A DNA stretch of 64,000 nt, taken from positions 79,724,894-79,788,893 of the forward strand of contig NW_024467119.1 in the NCBI RefSeq assembly GCF_017591425.1. Direction: 5' to 3'. Position 1 is the stretch's first letter, and every line of letters begins with the position of its first letter. A program made the translations under genes and the position numbers. This document shows, piece after piece, positions 54,676-64,000 of the stretch. The notes beneath the pieces are model-generated. The model was not told the DNA's origin and made no database searches. It was given only the letters and a program-made list of their open reading frames with translations. This stretch comes from Ochotona curzoniae (taxonomy: Eukaryota > Chordata > Mammalia > Lagomorpha > Ochotonidae).

Positions 54676-54977
54676 AGAAGTAATAAGCAAAGCGGCTAGC
54701 ACAGTTTGAGCTCCTCCACATCCCAGTAGCTCCCAGCAGCCAGGCTGAGCACTCGCAGCTTCCCAGAAGCGGTGCTGACACTGGCTCTTGCTCCAGGGAC
54801 CAGGCATGTTCTCCCAGAGGGTGAAGAGTTTGCCAGGAGCTGTTCAGGATGCCAGGAAATTGGGAGCCATCCCGAAGCCTTGCGGATTCAGCCACAGATG
54901 AATGCGAGATTGACTGTCCCACACAGCTGCCAGTGTCTGCGGGATGTGCCTGCACACAGTGGCTCTGCTGCTGCGGT

Positions 54978-55264
54978 TCTTCGAAGATTGATTGATTTTA
55001 CGATAATAAAGATGTGTCATCCGCTGGTTCACTCCCCAAGTGGCTGCAGTGGCCGAAGATGAGCTGATCCAGCAGCCAGGAGTCTTCTCTGGGTCTCCCG
55101 CGTCGGGGCAGGGACCCAAGGACTTAAAGCTATCAGGTGCTTTCCCAGGCCACCAGCAGGCAGCTGGATGGGAAGTGGAACAGCTGGGACACGAGCCGGT
55201 GCCTCTATGGGATGTCAGTGTTTGCAGGTGGGTGAGTGGCTGGTTTAGCTGTCGGCTGGCCCCC
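54978..55264 (-). mobile_element. CSINE, moderately diverged
   Basis: ATGTGTCATCCGCTGGTTCACTCC, GCAGTGGCCGAAGATGAGC and head GTCGGCTGGCCCCC. Confidence 0.8.
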
Positions 55265-56092
55265 AAAGCGTCAAAGGTGAAGTGGTGGTTTGAGACGTAC
55301 TGGAACAGAGAAGTGAGCTGCAAACTGCCTTGATGGAGTGTGGAGTCCTGCTTGGTCAGTGTATTCAGGAATTGCAGACAGCGTTCGGACTGCTGGGTCC
55401 CGGCTCAGTCGCCTTCCGGGCGGAGACCCCACAGGTGGATCTGTGAGCTCGGCGACCGCGGGCCTCAGGGCTCCCTATTGGAACTTCACCCTTCGTTGTG
55501 TCTGTGAGAGTGTGGTGGGTGGGGAGGCCTGGCAACGAGTAGCCTCCGTGTTTAGAGTTTGGGGCTTTGGGTACAGGGTCCCCGGGGGTGAAGGCTTTCC
55601 TGCCTGTGCCGCCCAGCTTGGCTCGGAGCCTAGGTGGTGCCTGCCCTGGTGGCCTTGGGGCTGCTGAGAGACAGACCTGCACACTTTGTCAGTGAATGGT
55701 TTGGTGAAGCTGCATTCCGGGGAGGGGAGCTTAGCCTGTGAGATGATATTCTAGGAGAGAGTTCCGAAAGCAAGGCTTGGGAAACTTCCGGGCTTGAGAA
55801 GGTGTTTTAGGGAAAGAGTCAACGTGGCTCACAAGGCACAGAAATGTGATTTTACTCTTCGAGGAGAGAATCACAACTTTTTGGTTTCCAGCTGAAGTTG
55901 CTTAGCTCTCACCGTTATGGTCAAATTTGAGGTGTGGAAGGTGGAAGAGGCTGAGAGGTAGATTGTGGTAAGGTTATAGAAAACTTTTTATGCAGTTTTA
56001 ATATTGATAGAACTGGATATTATAAGTAATTTTGGTGACACAGTCATTAGAATGCATATGTAGTTTTTTTTTTTCCATAGTAAGCTTTTGGT

Positions 56093-56392
56093 TTTTAAAT
56101 TTATTTTTTTTATTGGGAAGGCAGATTTACAGAGACAAGGAGAGACAGAAAGATCTTCCATCCCCTGGTTCACTCCCAAAGTGACCGAAAAGGCCAGTGC
56201 TGCGCCAATCCAAAGCCAGGAGCCAGGAACTTCCTCCAGGTCTCCCACGCGAGTGTAGGGTCCCAAAGCTTTGGGCCTCAAACAGGGAGCTGGTTGGGAA
56301 ATGGAGCAGCCAGGACATGTAACAAGTGCCCGTATGGGACCCTGACACGGTCAAGGTGAGTACCTTACCCACTAGGCTATCATGCCGGGCCC
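56093..56392 (-). mobile_element. CSINE, near full length
   Basis: AATTTATTTTTTTTATTGGGAAGGCAG through a body shortened after TTTGGGCC, to head CATGCCGGGCCC. It abuts the 3' end of the half-L1. Confidence 0.85.
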
Positions 56393-57064
56393 TGAAAACT
56401 TTTTTTAGAGATTTATTTTTTAATCTATTTTTTTCCATATTTTGTGGGTTTAAAAAAATTTTTTTAATTGTTATTTTATGATACAGTTCCATAGACCCTG
56501 GGATTTTCCTTATCCCTTCCCCAACTCCCTCCCCCCTCACTGAGTTCCCGTATATCATTACCATAGTACAGTTCCCCATAACAGTCATACGTCCATCATT
56601 GTGGGCATGAACAATGGCAGAGTACAGCATCCTATTGTCAAGATACAGTAAACAGTTTCACTGGGAGTCCCCCTTAGTCTGGAGGCAGAAATGCATTGTA
56701 TCCTCACATCTGGATATGATAGTCTTGATTGCAGTTACTATACATCCCCTTAAATGAAAAGCCACAATACAAAATCAATAGAAAGAAAAATAGAAATATA
56801 CAATGCCATGAAGTTAAGTTACATGCTGCTAGATATGATAGTCTCTGTTACACAGTTACTGTACATCCCCCTAAATGAAAAACCACAATGCAAAATCAAC
56901 AACAGGAAGAAAAAAAAACACCATGAATTAAATACCATGCTATTGAAAGACTAATGTATCGCTGAAGATATGAAAATCAAGAACCTTCTTGCAGAAAATG
57001 ATGCTTCTGTATGATCTATGAGTCACTGAAGAATTTAAGTGTGTTGAAGAGATGAAACTAACAA

Positions 57065-57249
57065 AAAAAAAATCAAAATCCATGAGGTACAATTTCCGCT
57101 GATCTTTGTTGGTGAAATATGTCTCCTGTAGGCAACAATAGATGGGTTTGTTTTTTAATACAGTCTACTAATCTGTAATGTTTGATTGATGAGTTTAAGC
57201 CATTTATATTCAGAGTTAATACAAATAGGTGGTAATTTGGTCCTGTCAT
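57065..57249 (-). pseudogene. L1 ORF2 N-terminal stub (endonuclease start)
   Basis: An ATG at 57249, 80 bp after the ORF1 stop, opens a frame reading MTGPNYH, then LTLNINGLNS, the conserved start of the L1 apurinic-type endonuclease. After a 1-base frame slip the motif CLQETYFTNKDQ follows, containing the conserved catalytic-region Glu. Endonuclease homology stops near 57065 and is replaced by an A-rich tract and 3'UTR-like sequence; no reverse transcriptase region is present. Confidence 0.75.
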
Positions 57250-57329
57250 TTTAGCAATGGATTGGTCATTTATTTAGTCTTCTGTTGTTGTGGGATGTTC
57301 TTCACATTTGCCTTTGGTTTTGATGGGCA

Positions 57330-58237
57330 TCATTCCTTTTCTCTGTCAAGTATCATATGTAGGGCAGGTTTGGAAGAGGCATATTCGTATAACTTTTCCT
57401 TACTGTGGAAGAATTTTATTTCATTTTCAAAGACAAAGGAAAGTTTTGCTGGATGTGTTATCCTGGGCCGATAATTTTTTAGAATGTGGAATATGTCACT
57501 CCATTCTCTTCTGGCCTGTAGAGTTTCCTGTGAGTTTAATTGGCATTCCTTTATATGTTAATTGATTTTTTTTTTCACGTGCACATTTAAGGATCTTTTC
57601 CTTATGTTCAATTGAAGAGAGCTTGATGATCATGTATCTTGGTGAAGATTGGTTTTGGTCAAGCCTGTTGGGAGTTCTGTGCCCCTCCTGTGTGTTGTTT
57701 CCTAATTCTTTCTCTAGATTAGGGAAATTTTCTTTTATTATTTCATTAAATACATTTTTAAACCCAGCTTCTCTTTCTGCACCTTCTGGGACTCCCGTAA
57801 CTCTTACATTTGGCCTTTTAATAGAGTGTTTCAATTCTTGAATACTTTTTGGCCTGATCCAGCTCTGCTTCCAGCTTTTTGTTTGTTTCCTCCTGGTGAC
57901 AGGAAATATCTTCTAATTCTGAGATTCTTTCTTCTTGCCTTCTTCATTTTCTTTTGGAGACTCTCCACTGTACTTTTAATTTGCTCCACTGTATTCTTCA
58001 TTTCTGATTATCAGTTTTGATTCATTTCCTGTGTGACATATGCCTCGAATTCCTTGAATGCTTGCTTTATGCGCTTCTGGTTGTTAACAAGTTTTATAAC
58101 AACTGTCTTGAATTTTGTGTCCTCCATTGTCTCAATGTCTTCCTCAGTTAACTGAGGTCGGCAAAGGGTTTACTTCTTTGCAGGGGAGTCTTCAGTAATA
58201 TTCATTGAGCCTCTGTCTCTTCTTTTGCTCTTGGTCA
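57330..58237 (-). pseudogene. L1 ORF1 remnant (RNA-binding nucleic-acid chaperone)
   Basis: ORF1p is the trimeric RNA-binding protein of L1 particles. An ATG at 58237 opens a short basic N-terminus (TKSKRRDRG), with a stop soon after. The central RRM and the start of the C-terminal domain are open at 57834-57496 (NVRVTGVPEG, IIKENFPNLEKEL, HRTPNRLDQ, YMIIKLSSIEHKEKILKCAREK, TYKGMPIKL). The frame then shifts near 57500, and C-terminal-domain motifs (WSDIF, HPAKLSF, KPALH) continue in another frame to a stop at 57330. Length of about 300 codons fits mammalian ORF1. It is dead through at least one stop and one frameshift. Confidence 0.85.
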
Positions 58238-58589
58238 TTGTACTTCTGGTTAGCAGAGTTTTCTCCTTGGAACAGAATTCTAAGCTGTGTCACCCACAGG
58301 ACTACAGGTCGATTTTACTAATTGCAGTTGATACACAGCTCTTTGTTTGCCGTCACCTGTGCCACTCCCTTCAGCGAGTTCCAGGTCTGGGTTCTTATGT
58401 TAGATTTCCACCATGGTCTCCATAGCCCCAGGTCCTGGCTCACCACTCTCCACCTCCTGTGATACCATGCTGAAGCTGCACCATTGTCTGCACAACCTTT
58501 CTCCCACTTCCGGTTGGAGCAGGTTCCAGGATCAGGAAGATACCAGGTGTCCTATATAGCTAGGTTGTTGGTGGTGCTGATCTTGCCAG

Positions 58590-58990
58590 AACCTGTTGGC
58601 CTTTAGGCCTGAGGGCCACCCAGACCTGTTTTGACCCGTACAATGCCATAGTTGGTATCGGTATTATTTTCCTGTGGGACCAGTGCAATGTACTGAGTTC
58701 AGTGAGTTTTCATGGAGCTCAGTGCATGTACAGCTCACTGTTGTCCCCTGCAGTCTTAAATTCTTTGCCACGCTGTAAGAGATGGCACCTGATGTGCCAG
58801 TACTAGAGTTCTTGATCTGCTGGCCGTCTTGTCTGAGGGCTACTCATACCTGTCTGGGTGGAACCTGTCCGATGCCATGTTGTTGCAGTTCACTGAGCCA
58901 GAAATGGGTTCACTCCCAGCTCAGTGCATGCTCAGTCCTGCCCCACAGCCTTTGCCTCCTTAAGCTAAATGGCGCCAATTTTGGCTCTAG
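58590..58990 (-). repeat. Diverged tandem duplication in the half-L1 5' region
   Basis: Two units of about 200-220 bp share an order of motifs: GGCCTGAGGGCCAC/TCTGAGGGCTAC, CAATGCCATAGTTG/CGATGCCATGTTG, AGCTCAGTGCATG (near 58716 and 58919) and TTAAATTC/TTAAGC. This resembles the promoter monomers found in some L1 5'UTRs. Confidence 0.55.
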
Positions 58991-59401
58991 GGGGTAGACT
59001 GGGTTTGGAAATCCTTCCTGTTTCAGCAGTGCCAGTCTGGGACCTGCTGCTCTGTCTCCTTTCCTGATCAAATCAAACAAACCAGTAGGATGAACAGTTC
59101 TTTCTCTGGGTTCACCTCCTGAGCTCCCAGTAAATGTCCCTTGCCACCTTGCTGCTGGTGGAGTTCCTGCTGCAGGTGGAGTTCAGATCGCCGTTAGCTG
59201 AATGCTGCTGTGGTATCAGTCACTGCAATACCACACCGTTGTGTCTGCTGCTTTCCCCGTGTGTCTGTCAGTCTCCATGTACCCCTCTGCTGTTGGTCTG
59301 TCCTCTCCTATTTCCTGGAATGTGCACTCTGCCTCACACTGGCTAATGCATCTCTGTCTGTTTAAACGTGTCCTTACCCTATTCCTCCCTCTTGATTCTA
59401 C

Positions 59402-59660
59402 CGAGATTATTTCTGTGAGCAGAGTTAGAGAGGGAGAAGAGAACCTGTTCCATCTGCTGGTGCACTCCCCAGATGACTGAAGCTAGGAGACTGGAACTCC
59501 ATCCGGGTATGCTTGGTGGGTGGCAAGGACACAAGCACCTTCTGCTTTTCTAGCTGCATTAGCAGGAAGCTGGATCGGAAACAGAGCTGCAGCCAGGCTA
59601 CACTTGTAAGAGCTGCTAGCAAAGTGGGCTACCGGCCACACGCCACAGCACTGGCACGCA
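59402..59660 (-). mobile_element. CSINE, old
   Basis: CTGTTCCATCTGCTGGTGCACTCCCC, TGCATTAGCAGGAAGCTGGATCGG and head ACGCCACAGCACTGGC. Confidence 0.65.
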
Positions 59661-60206
59661 AAGTACCCATTCTTTGTGGCATTTAGAAGTACCCTCAGAT
59701 ATCCCACTGGGCTGCTTGGGCAGGTCTAGGTTGTTGGCACTAGACAAAGGAGAGGCAGGTCAGATTTGCTTTTCACAGTGTGGGATGTGGCAGGAAGTGT
59801 GGTTAGGGACTGGAGGTGCATGAGGGTACCTTGACAATTTCACAGATATTTAATTAAGAGACAAAGTTTTTCTGTTGCAGAACAATTTTGAGATCCATGC
59901 AAAAAAAACTACACGAGGCATGTAATAAAAGTGGAAGTGAGGTTGTAGGAATGGAGCAGACAGGACAGATTGGAGAATTCCCTGAAAGCTGAAACTGATG
60001 TAATTTGGTGACTGAGCAAATGTGGGCTACGAGATAAAGGCATTTATGTTGACTGCAAGGCCTCGGCCTGGGTGACCAGATGCTGCTTGAGACTCCAGCT
60101 CTAGAACAGCAGCTCTGCGGAGCAGCTGCCCTGGAGGAAAACTGAGGTTAAGATTGCTGAGTTTGCAGTCGGTCCTGTGGGCAGGTGTAGGCTTGAGGGT
60201 TCAACA

Positions 60207-60510
60207 TAGGTGCCCATTAAAGCCGCCTGTGATGCCACATCTCAGAGTGAGGGTTCAGTTCCTGGCTGCTCAGGTTCTCAGCCAGCTCCCTGCTGATCCA
60301 CCTGAGAAGGCAACGGAGAATGGCCCGAGTGCTTGTGCCATTACATCCATGTGGGAGACCCCAATGGAGCTCTCGGCTCCTGCCTGGTCCAGCCTTTGCT
60401 GCCTCGGGGGGAGTGAACTAACACGTGGAGAATCTCCACCTGTCTGTGGCCCTGCATTTCAACTAAATAAACTAAATAAATCTGATTAAAAATCATAAAA
60501 ATAAGAATCT
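60207..60510 (+). mobile_element. CSINE, old
   Basis: Sense copy: GTGATGCCACATCTCAGAGTGAGGGTTC head region, GTGGGAGACCCCAATGG body, tail CATTTCAACTAAATAAACTAAATAAATC. Confidence 0.65.
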
Positions 60511-60584
60511 GTAAAGAAACAAAGCCAAGAACATGGATGCAGTCAAGCAAATGGTATGAGGAGCTGAGGGGCGTGACAGGTATT

Positions 60585-60696
60585 GAGCAGAGAGAGGGAC
60601 AGCGGATGTGGGGACACCTGAAGTACCCAGCAGGGAGAGGGAAGGCGGATGTGGGGACACCTGAGGTACTGAGCAGGGAGAGGGAGGGTGGATGTG
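60585..60696 (+). repeat. 43-bp tandem repeat, 2.6 copies
   Basis: Units of GAGCAGGGAGAGGGA...GGCGGATGTGGGGACACC start at 60585, 60628 and 60671 with an exact period of 43 and few mismatches; the third copy is cut after GGATGTG. Confidence 0.92.
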
Positions 60697-61634
60697 CTCT
60701 TCCCAATGTGGAATATGAACTTGGGACTGTTATCTGGGTACGTGATTTGTAAAAAATAACACTTGCACATCTTATTATGGAGGAATGAGAGTGTGTGTTT
60801 CTAGGTTTCATGACGTGAATAAAGCTTTACATACTATGGTATGTGGTCAGACTGGCCATCACAAATTCCCTGCCTCTTTGATGGTGGTTTCACACTCTGA
60901 TGGAGTTTTTGCTCAGGTGATGTCAGTCCTTAGTTCCCTCCTGTTTTCCTTAGTAAACCATGTGTGTTCCCTTGTGGTTCCTTGCAGTGTTTAAGAAAGT
61001 TGCAAATTACTCAGGGACCATTTGTGTGAACTCTGGAGTTGAAGAGATACATGTGGTGGTTCTCCCTGTTTTGAGTATCATCTTGCACATTTTTGAAGAA
61101 ATTGGAGTCTTTTTAAAAATAAACTATGTATTCTGTGTGTAACAGAGTATAATTGACCATGTTCTGTGTATAATTGACCATCCTTAAGTTTCTGTTGCAC
61201 ATCTTAGTTTCAGTTAATTAATGTTGATTTAAATCGGCTTAGAAGTATTGGAGAATAACAGTGATCTGAGTAGGCTTCCATTTCCTGCTTGGATTTTTTT
61301 TTTTTTTCTCTTTAGTCTCCCCTTCACAGTGATCTTGCCATTAGTTTACTTAAAGTGTCGTTCCAGCCTTGTCACTGATCTGCTATAGGAATCACTACAC
61401 AGCTCTTCAGTGCTGGTTGAGTCAGCTCTGCTGGGCCGCCAGTGGGCTGCAGGTCCCCCAGACAACCGTTCCCCACCCGGCACTGTCCCAGACTGCTCGT
61501 CTTTCCAGAGCGTTCTGTAGCTCCCTGTCCCTGTGTGTGGTCTGCCCAGACACCTCTCACCATTTCCCAGCTTGCCAAAATCTTGTTTGTTTCTAGCTTT
61601 CCCAAGCAAGCCTGCTCCTCCTGGGTGTGGCGGC

Positions 61635-61649
61635 GGGGGGGGGGGGGGG
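61635..61649 (+). repeat. G15 homopolymer
   Basis: Fifteen consecutive G after CGGC, in MND1 intron 1 about 350 bp before exon 2. Such runs are often miscalled in length. Confidence 0.9.
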
Positions 61650-61996
61650 AGTTAATTCCATCTGTCATGGGTTTTTATCTAGTAGTTTTTGCATGGATCT
61701 GTTCTTGTTATATTTCTTTGTGTTGAAAGATAGTAAGCCCCTTGTAGGTGACTCATTGATTCATTTTATAAATATTGAATTTCTCCAAAAATGTCACATT
61801 CTGTCTCAGTCACGGTTATTAGTGTCTGGCAGCACCTCTTTCCAGGGTTGGCATAAATTGTTGAAGTGAGTCTGAGAATGTGAAGATAATGTGTTGTTAT
61901 TAGACAAGACTGCTCAAAACTAAAGCTGTTTCGGCCAACTTGTTTTGAAACACGTGTTTCAAAAGCAGTATTTTCTTTTTTCTTTTTGTGCTTTAG

Positions 61997-62062
61997 TCAA
62001 AGAAGAAAGGACTGAGTGCTGAAGAAAAGAGGACTCGTATGATGGAGATATTTTTTGAGACA
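61997..62062 (+). CDS. MND1: MND1 coding exon 2: residues 2-23, start of winged-helix domain
   Basis: The acceptor is TTTTTGTGCTTTAG and the donor is ACA|GTAAGT; the 66 nt encode exactly 22 residues, SKKKGLSAEEKRTRMMEIFFET. This matches the start of mammalian MND1: a basic SKKKGLS leader and then the first helix of the DNA-binding winged-helix domain. The human protein, as I recall it, has SET where this reads FET (S21F), a change from a small polar to a bulky aromatic residue. The following exon (human K24 onward) is beyond the window. Both junctions are in phase 0. No repeat lies within several hundred bases on either side. Confidence 0.93.
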
Positions 62063-62687
62063 GTAAGTTGTTTCCCTTAAGTAACTTGTATGATTTTCAT
62101 GTTTAGTGTGCGTCATCCAGGACTGACTGTCCCTGCTTTATCAGAGGCCACACGGACCAGTACCTTAAAGAGTGGATGAAGCTCTACAGACATTTGTAAC
62201 TCCTATGAGCCATAGAACACTGTTGATAATCTCCTTTTTCTTAACATTAAAAAAATTTTTTTTGTTTTTAATATTTACGTAGTTGAGAGGGATGCATGCC
62301 TATGGGGCCTCTGATTAAGGTGGTAAGGTCTTGGGCAGACTTTGCCAGCAGACCCCTACGGGTGATGTGACAGTGTTCTTAGGCCACAAGAACCATGAAG
62401 GACAGTCTGGTGGGGCATGTCCATTTATTGTAAATTGAGCACAAACTTATATAGACTAGGCAAAGGGGATAACAGAAGGGCTGTCCTGATAGTCCCGCCA
62501 CCCACAGTGTCAGTTTCTTTGTTAAGAAGAATGACAATAGAACAGAGCTCGCAGTGTTGCTAGAAAGGTCAAATAGTATCATCTGTAGGAAATGTTGAAG
62601 AATAAGATGTTGAAAGAACCTAAGTACCTCATTAAATAACATCTAGTGTTACAGTCGTGGGTCTCCTCAGTCTCAAACACATAATCA

Positions 62688-63011
62688 TTTTTTGGGAAGG
62701 GCAGGGGAAAGTCAAATATACAGAGAGAGGTGGAGAGACAGGGAGGGAGGATCTTCCGTCCGATGATTCACTCCCCAAGCATCCACAATGGCCAGAGCTG
62801 CGCTGATCCAAAGCCAGGAGCCCAGAGCCTTTTCCAAGTCTCCCATGCATTTGCAGGCTCCCAAGGCTTTGGGCCGTCCTCCACTGCTTTCCCAGGCCAC
62901 AGGCTGTGGGCCGAATGTGAAGAGGGGTGGCCAGGATTAGAACCAGCACCCATATGGGACTCTGAGCGTGCAAAATGAGTACTTCAGCCGCTAGACTACC
63001 ACACTGGGCCC
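62688..63011 (-). mobile_element. CSINE, full length
   Basis: TTTTTTGGGAAGGGCAGGGG, AAATATACAGAGAGAGG, complete body and head CACACTGGGCCC, in MND1 intron 2. Confidence 0.85.
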
Positions 63012-63513
63012 ATCAAAGCCACGGTGTCCTCTCTTTAATTGCTGCTTTGTGCTAGAGGATCTAAAAACTAAGACTGACCTGCAATCAGCCACTCCGTCCA
63101 TTTGAATGGACACAGTGGAACCAGGCATTCTGAGGCCGGTTGTGGACAGGCATGTTTATTTTCTAAGCAGACCCACTGGGGCAACCAATATGTCAGGAGT
63201 TGGTCCTTGGTGAGTCCAGTTAGGTGGATGGCACAGTAAGTTCCTGTTGTTCTGGGAATCTAGAGCAATTGCGAAGTTGTTTGAGTAATTGATTTCTGAA
63301 TGTTTTAGAGACGTCCAGTTAGTAATTTACTATGCGCTGAGATCCTAAAGCATTATTTGAGTTTGTTCCCCAGAGTTGAAATATTGACTTCAGACCTACC
63401 CTAAATCCAGTAACTTAGTGTTTCTCCTTAAGTTACTGAGTCTTAGGTGTTGTGAGGTAAAATTTTTTCATTTTATCGTAAAAATTTTATTTTTAAACTT
63501 ATACTTGTCTACA

Positions 63514-63800
63514 CTTTTTAAAAATTTTATTTTTATTGGGAAGTCAGATATACATAGAAGAGGAGAGACAGAGAGGAAGATCTTGCATCTACTAATTCAC
63601 TCCTCAAGTGGCCACAACAGCCAGAGCTGAGCCCATCCGGAGCCAGGAGCCTGTTCCTGGTCTCCCATGTGGGTGCAGGGACCCACAGCTTGGGCTGTCC
63701 TCAGTTGCTTTCTCACGCCACAAGTGGGGAGCTGGATGGGATGCAGGGTGGCTGGGACCCCAGGGTGTGCAAGGAGAGGATTTAACCATTGCACTGGGCC
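63514..63800 (-). mobile_element. CSINE, near full length with head deletion
   Basis: AAATTTTATTTTTATTGGGAAG, good body. The B-box and CCCATATGGG block is missing between GGCTGGGACCC and CAGGGTGTGCAAGG. Head end GCACTGGGCC. Confidence 0.82.
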
Positions 63801-64000
63801 TAATCCCATATTTTTCTAACAATATTTTTTTTTGATTACTAAATAATATTTTCAAAATTGCTTGATTATTGTTGCCCTAAATTACTTCTACCACTGAAAA
63901 CTAAGACATATTACAAACACTAAGGAACATTCTATGTAGGCTTTTTTTTCCTTGACCATATGATTAAATGTTCCACATTTGTAATTCCCAATACTGTTTT

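Larger units (their letters stand above)
56430..59395 (-). mobile_element. L1-derived element with ORF1 and only a stub of ORF2 ('half-L1')
   Basis: On the minus strand the order is: 5'UTR-like GC-richer sequence (about 59395-58238), an ORF1 remnant (58237-57330), an 80-bp spacer, the first ~60 codons of ORF2 (57249-about 57065), then at once an A-rich tract and a 3'UTR-like segment to about 56430. An intact L1 would have about 3.8 kb of ORF2, so nearly all of it is missing. This is the architecture called HAL1 in other mammals. All frames carry lesions and no product is expected. Both outer boundaries are approximate and no target duplication was found. Confidence 0.7.
51401..61996 (+). other. 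MND1: MND1 intron 1
   Basis: 10.6 kb from GTAAGA to TTTAG. It contains the rest of the CpG island, the 19-bp minisatellite, nine CSINEs, the half-L1 element and a 43-bp tandem repeat. Stretches 51900-52427, 52946-53208, 55265-56092, 59661-60206 and 60700-61996 show nothing I can name apart from a G15 run at 61635. Confidence 0.85.
62063..64000 (+). other. MND1: Start of MND1 intron 2
   Basis: Intronic to the end of the window. Besides the two CSINEs, about 62255-62350 (ATATTTACGTAGTTGAG...GATTAAGGTGGTAAGG) faintly recalls the lagomorph L1 3' end; the rest shows nothing nameable. Confidence 0.75.

Noticed and set aside
1..64000. CRISPR arrays, operons or bacterial defence systems
   Set aside because: The window is spliced mammalian nuclear DNA; no short regularly spaced repeats with unique spacers occur.

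Overview
The window is a piece of a mammalian nuclear chromosome, very probably from a lagomorph. Interrupted coding exons sit in long AT-rich introns crowded with one tRNA-derived SINE family (T-rich side starting AAGATTTATTT...TATTGGAAAGGCAGATATACAGAGAG, head side ending CCGGGCCC), which I recognise as the lagomorph C-repeat (CSINE). The youngest copies carry a TTAGAACCGGCGCCCATATG block and a CCAATAAAAATAAATAAATC tail that differ from the rabbit consensus as I remember it. That favours a pika (Ochotona) over rabbit or hare, but this is recall and not a search.

Two genes are present, both on the + strand. TRIM2 (RING/B-box/coiled-coil/filamin/NHL E3 ubiquitin ligase) enters the window in an intron and runs to its end: nine coding exons at 10521-44308, every junction in phase, giving the C-terminal 620 residues and matching human residues 125-744 as I recall them. 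A 3'UTR of about 4.2 kb follows, with AATAAA signals at 48460 and 48551. The exons for the first 124 residues (RING and the first zinc-ligand pair of the B-box) lie upstream of the window. About 2.8 kb downstream of TRIM2 is a GC-rich, TATA-less CpG-island promoter (about 50.4-51.9 kb). It serves MND1, the partner of PSMC3IP/HOP2 in meiotic strand exchange. MND1 exon 1 carries only the ATG as coding sequence (51398-51400), and exon 2 (61997-62062) encodes residues 2-23; the rest of the gene is beyond the window. The TRIM2-MND1 order and orientation is that of human 4q31.3. The two genes are neighbours but have unrelated jobs (neuronal ubiquitin ligase; meiotic recombination).

Layout: 1-10520 TRIM2 intron, made of an old antisense L1, many CSINEs and a solo LTR nested inside a CSINE. 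10521-13402 three clustered exons (B-box, coiled coil, filamin). 13403-28278 a large intron with L1 remains and a 2-kb unclassified repeat. 28279-44308 the NHL propeller exons separated by repeat-rich introns. 44309-48576 the 3'UTR, free of CSINEs. 48.6-50.2 kb intergenic SINEs. 50.4-51.9 kb CpG island with two GC-rich minisatellites flanking the MND1 start. 51401-61996 MND1 intron 1, containing a 2.9-kb L1-derived element that has ORF1 but only the first stub of ORF2 (a 'half-L1'). 62063-64000 start of MND1 intron 2.

I count about 54 recognisable CSINEs, roughly 39 antisense and 15 sense to the genes. No prokaryotic-type operon, CRISPR array, RNA gene or intact mobile-element protein was found. 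The best candidates for something undescribed are the half-L1 element and the two minisatellites at the MND1 promoter.
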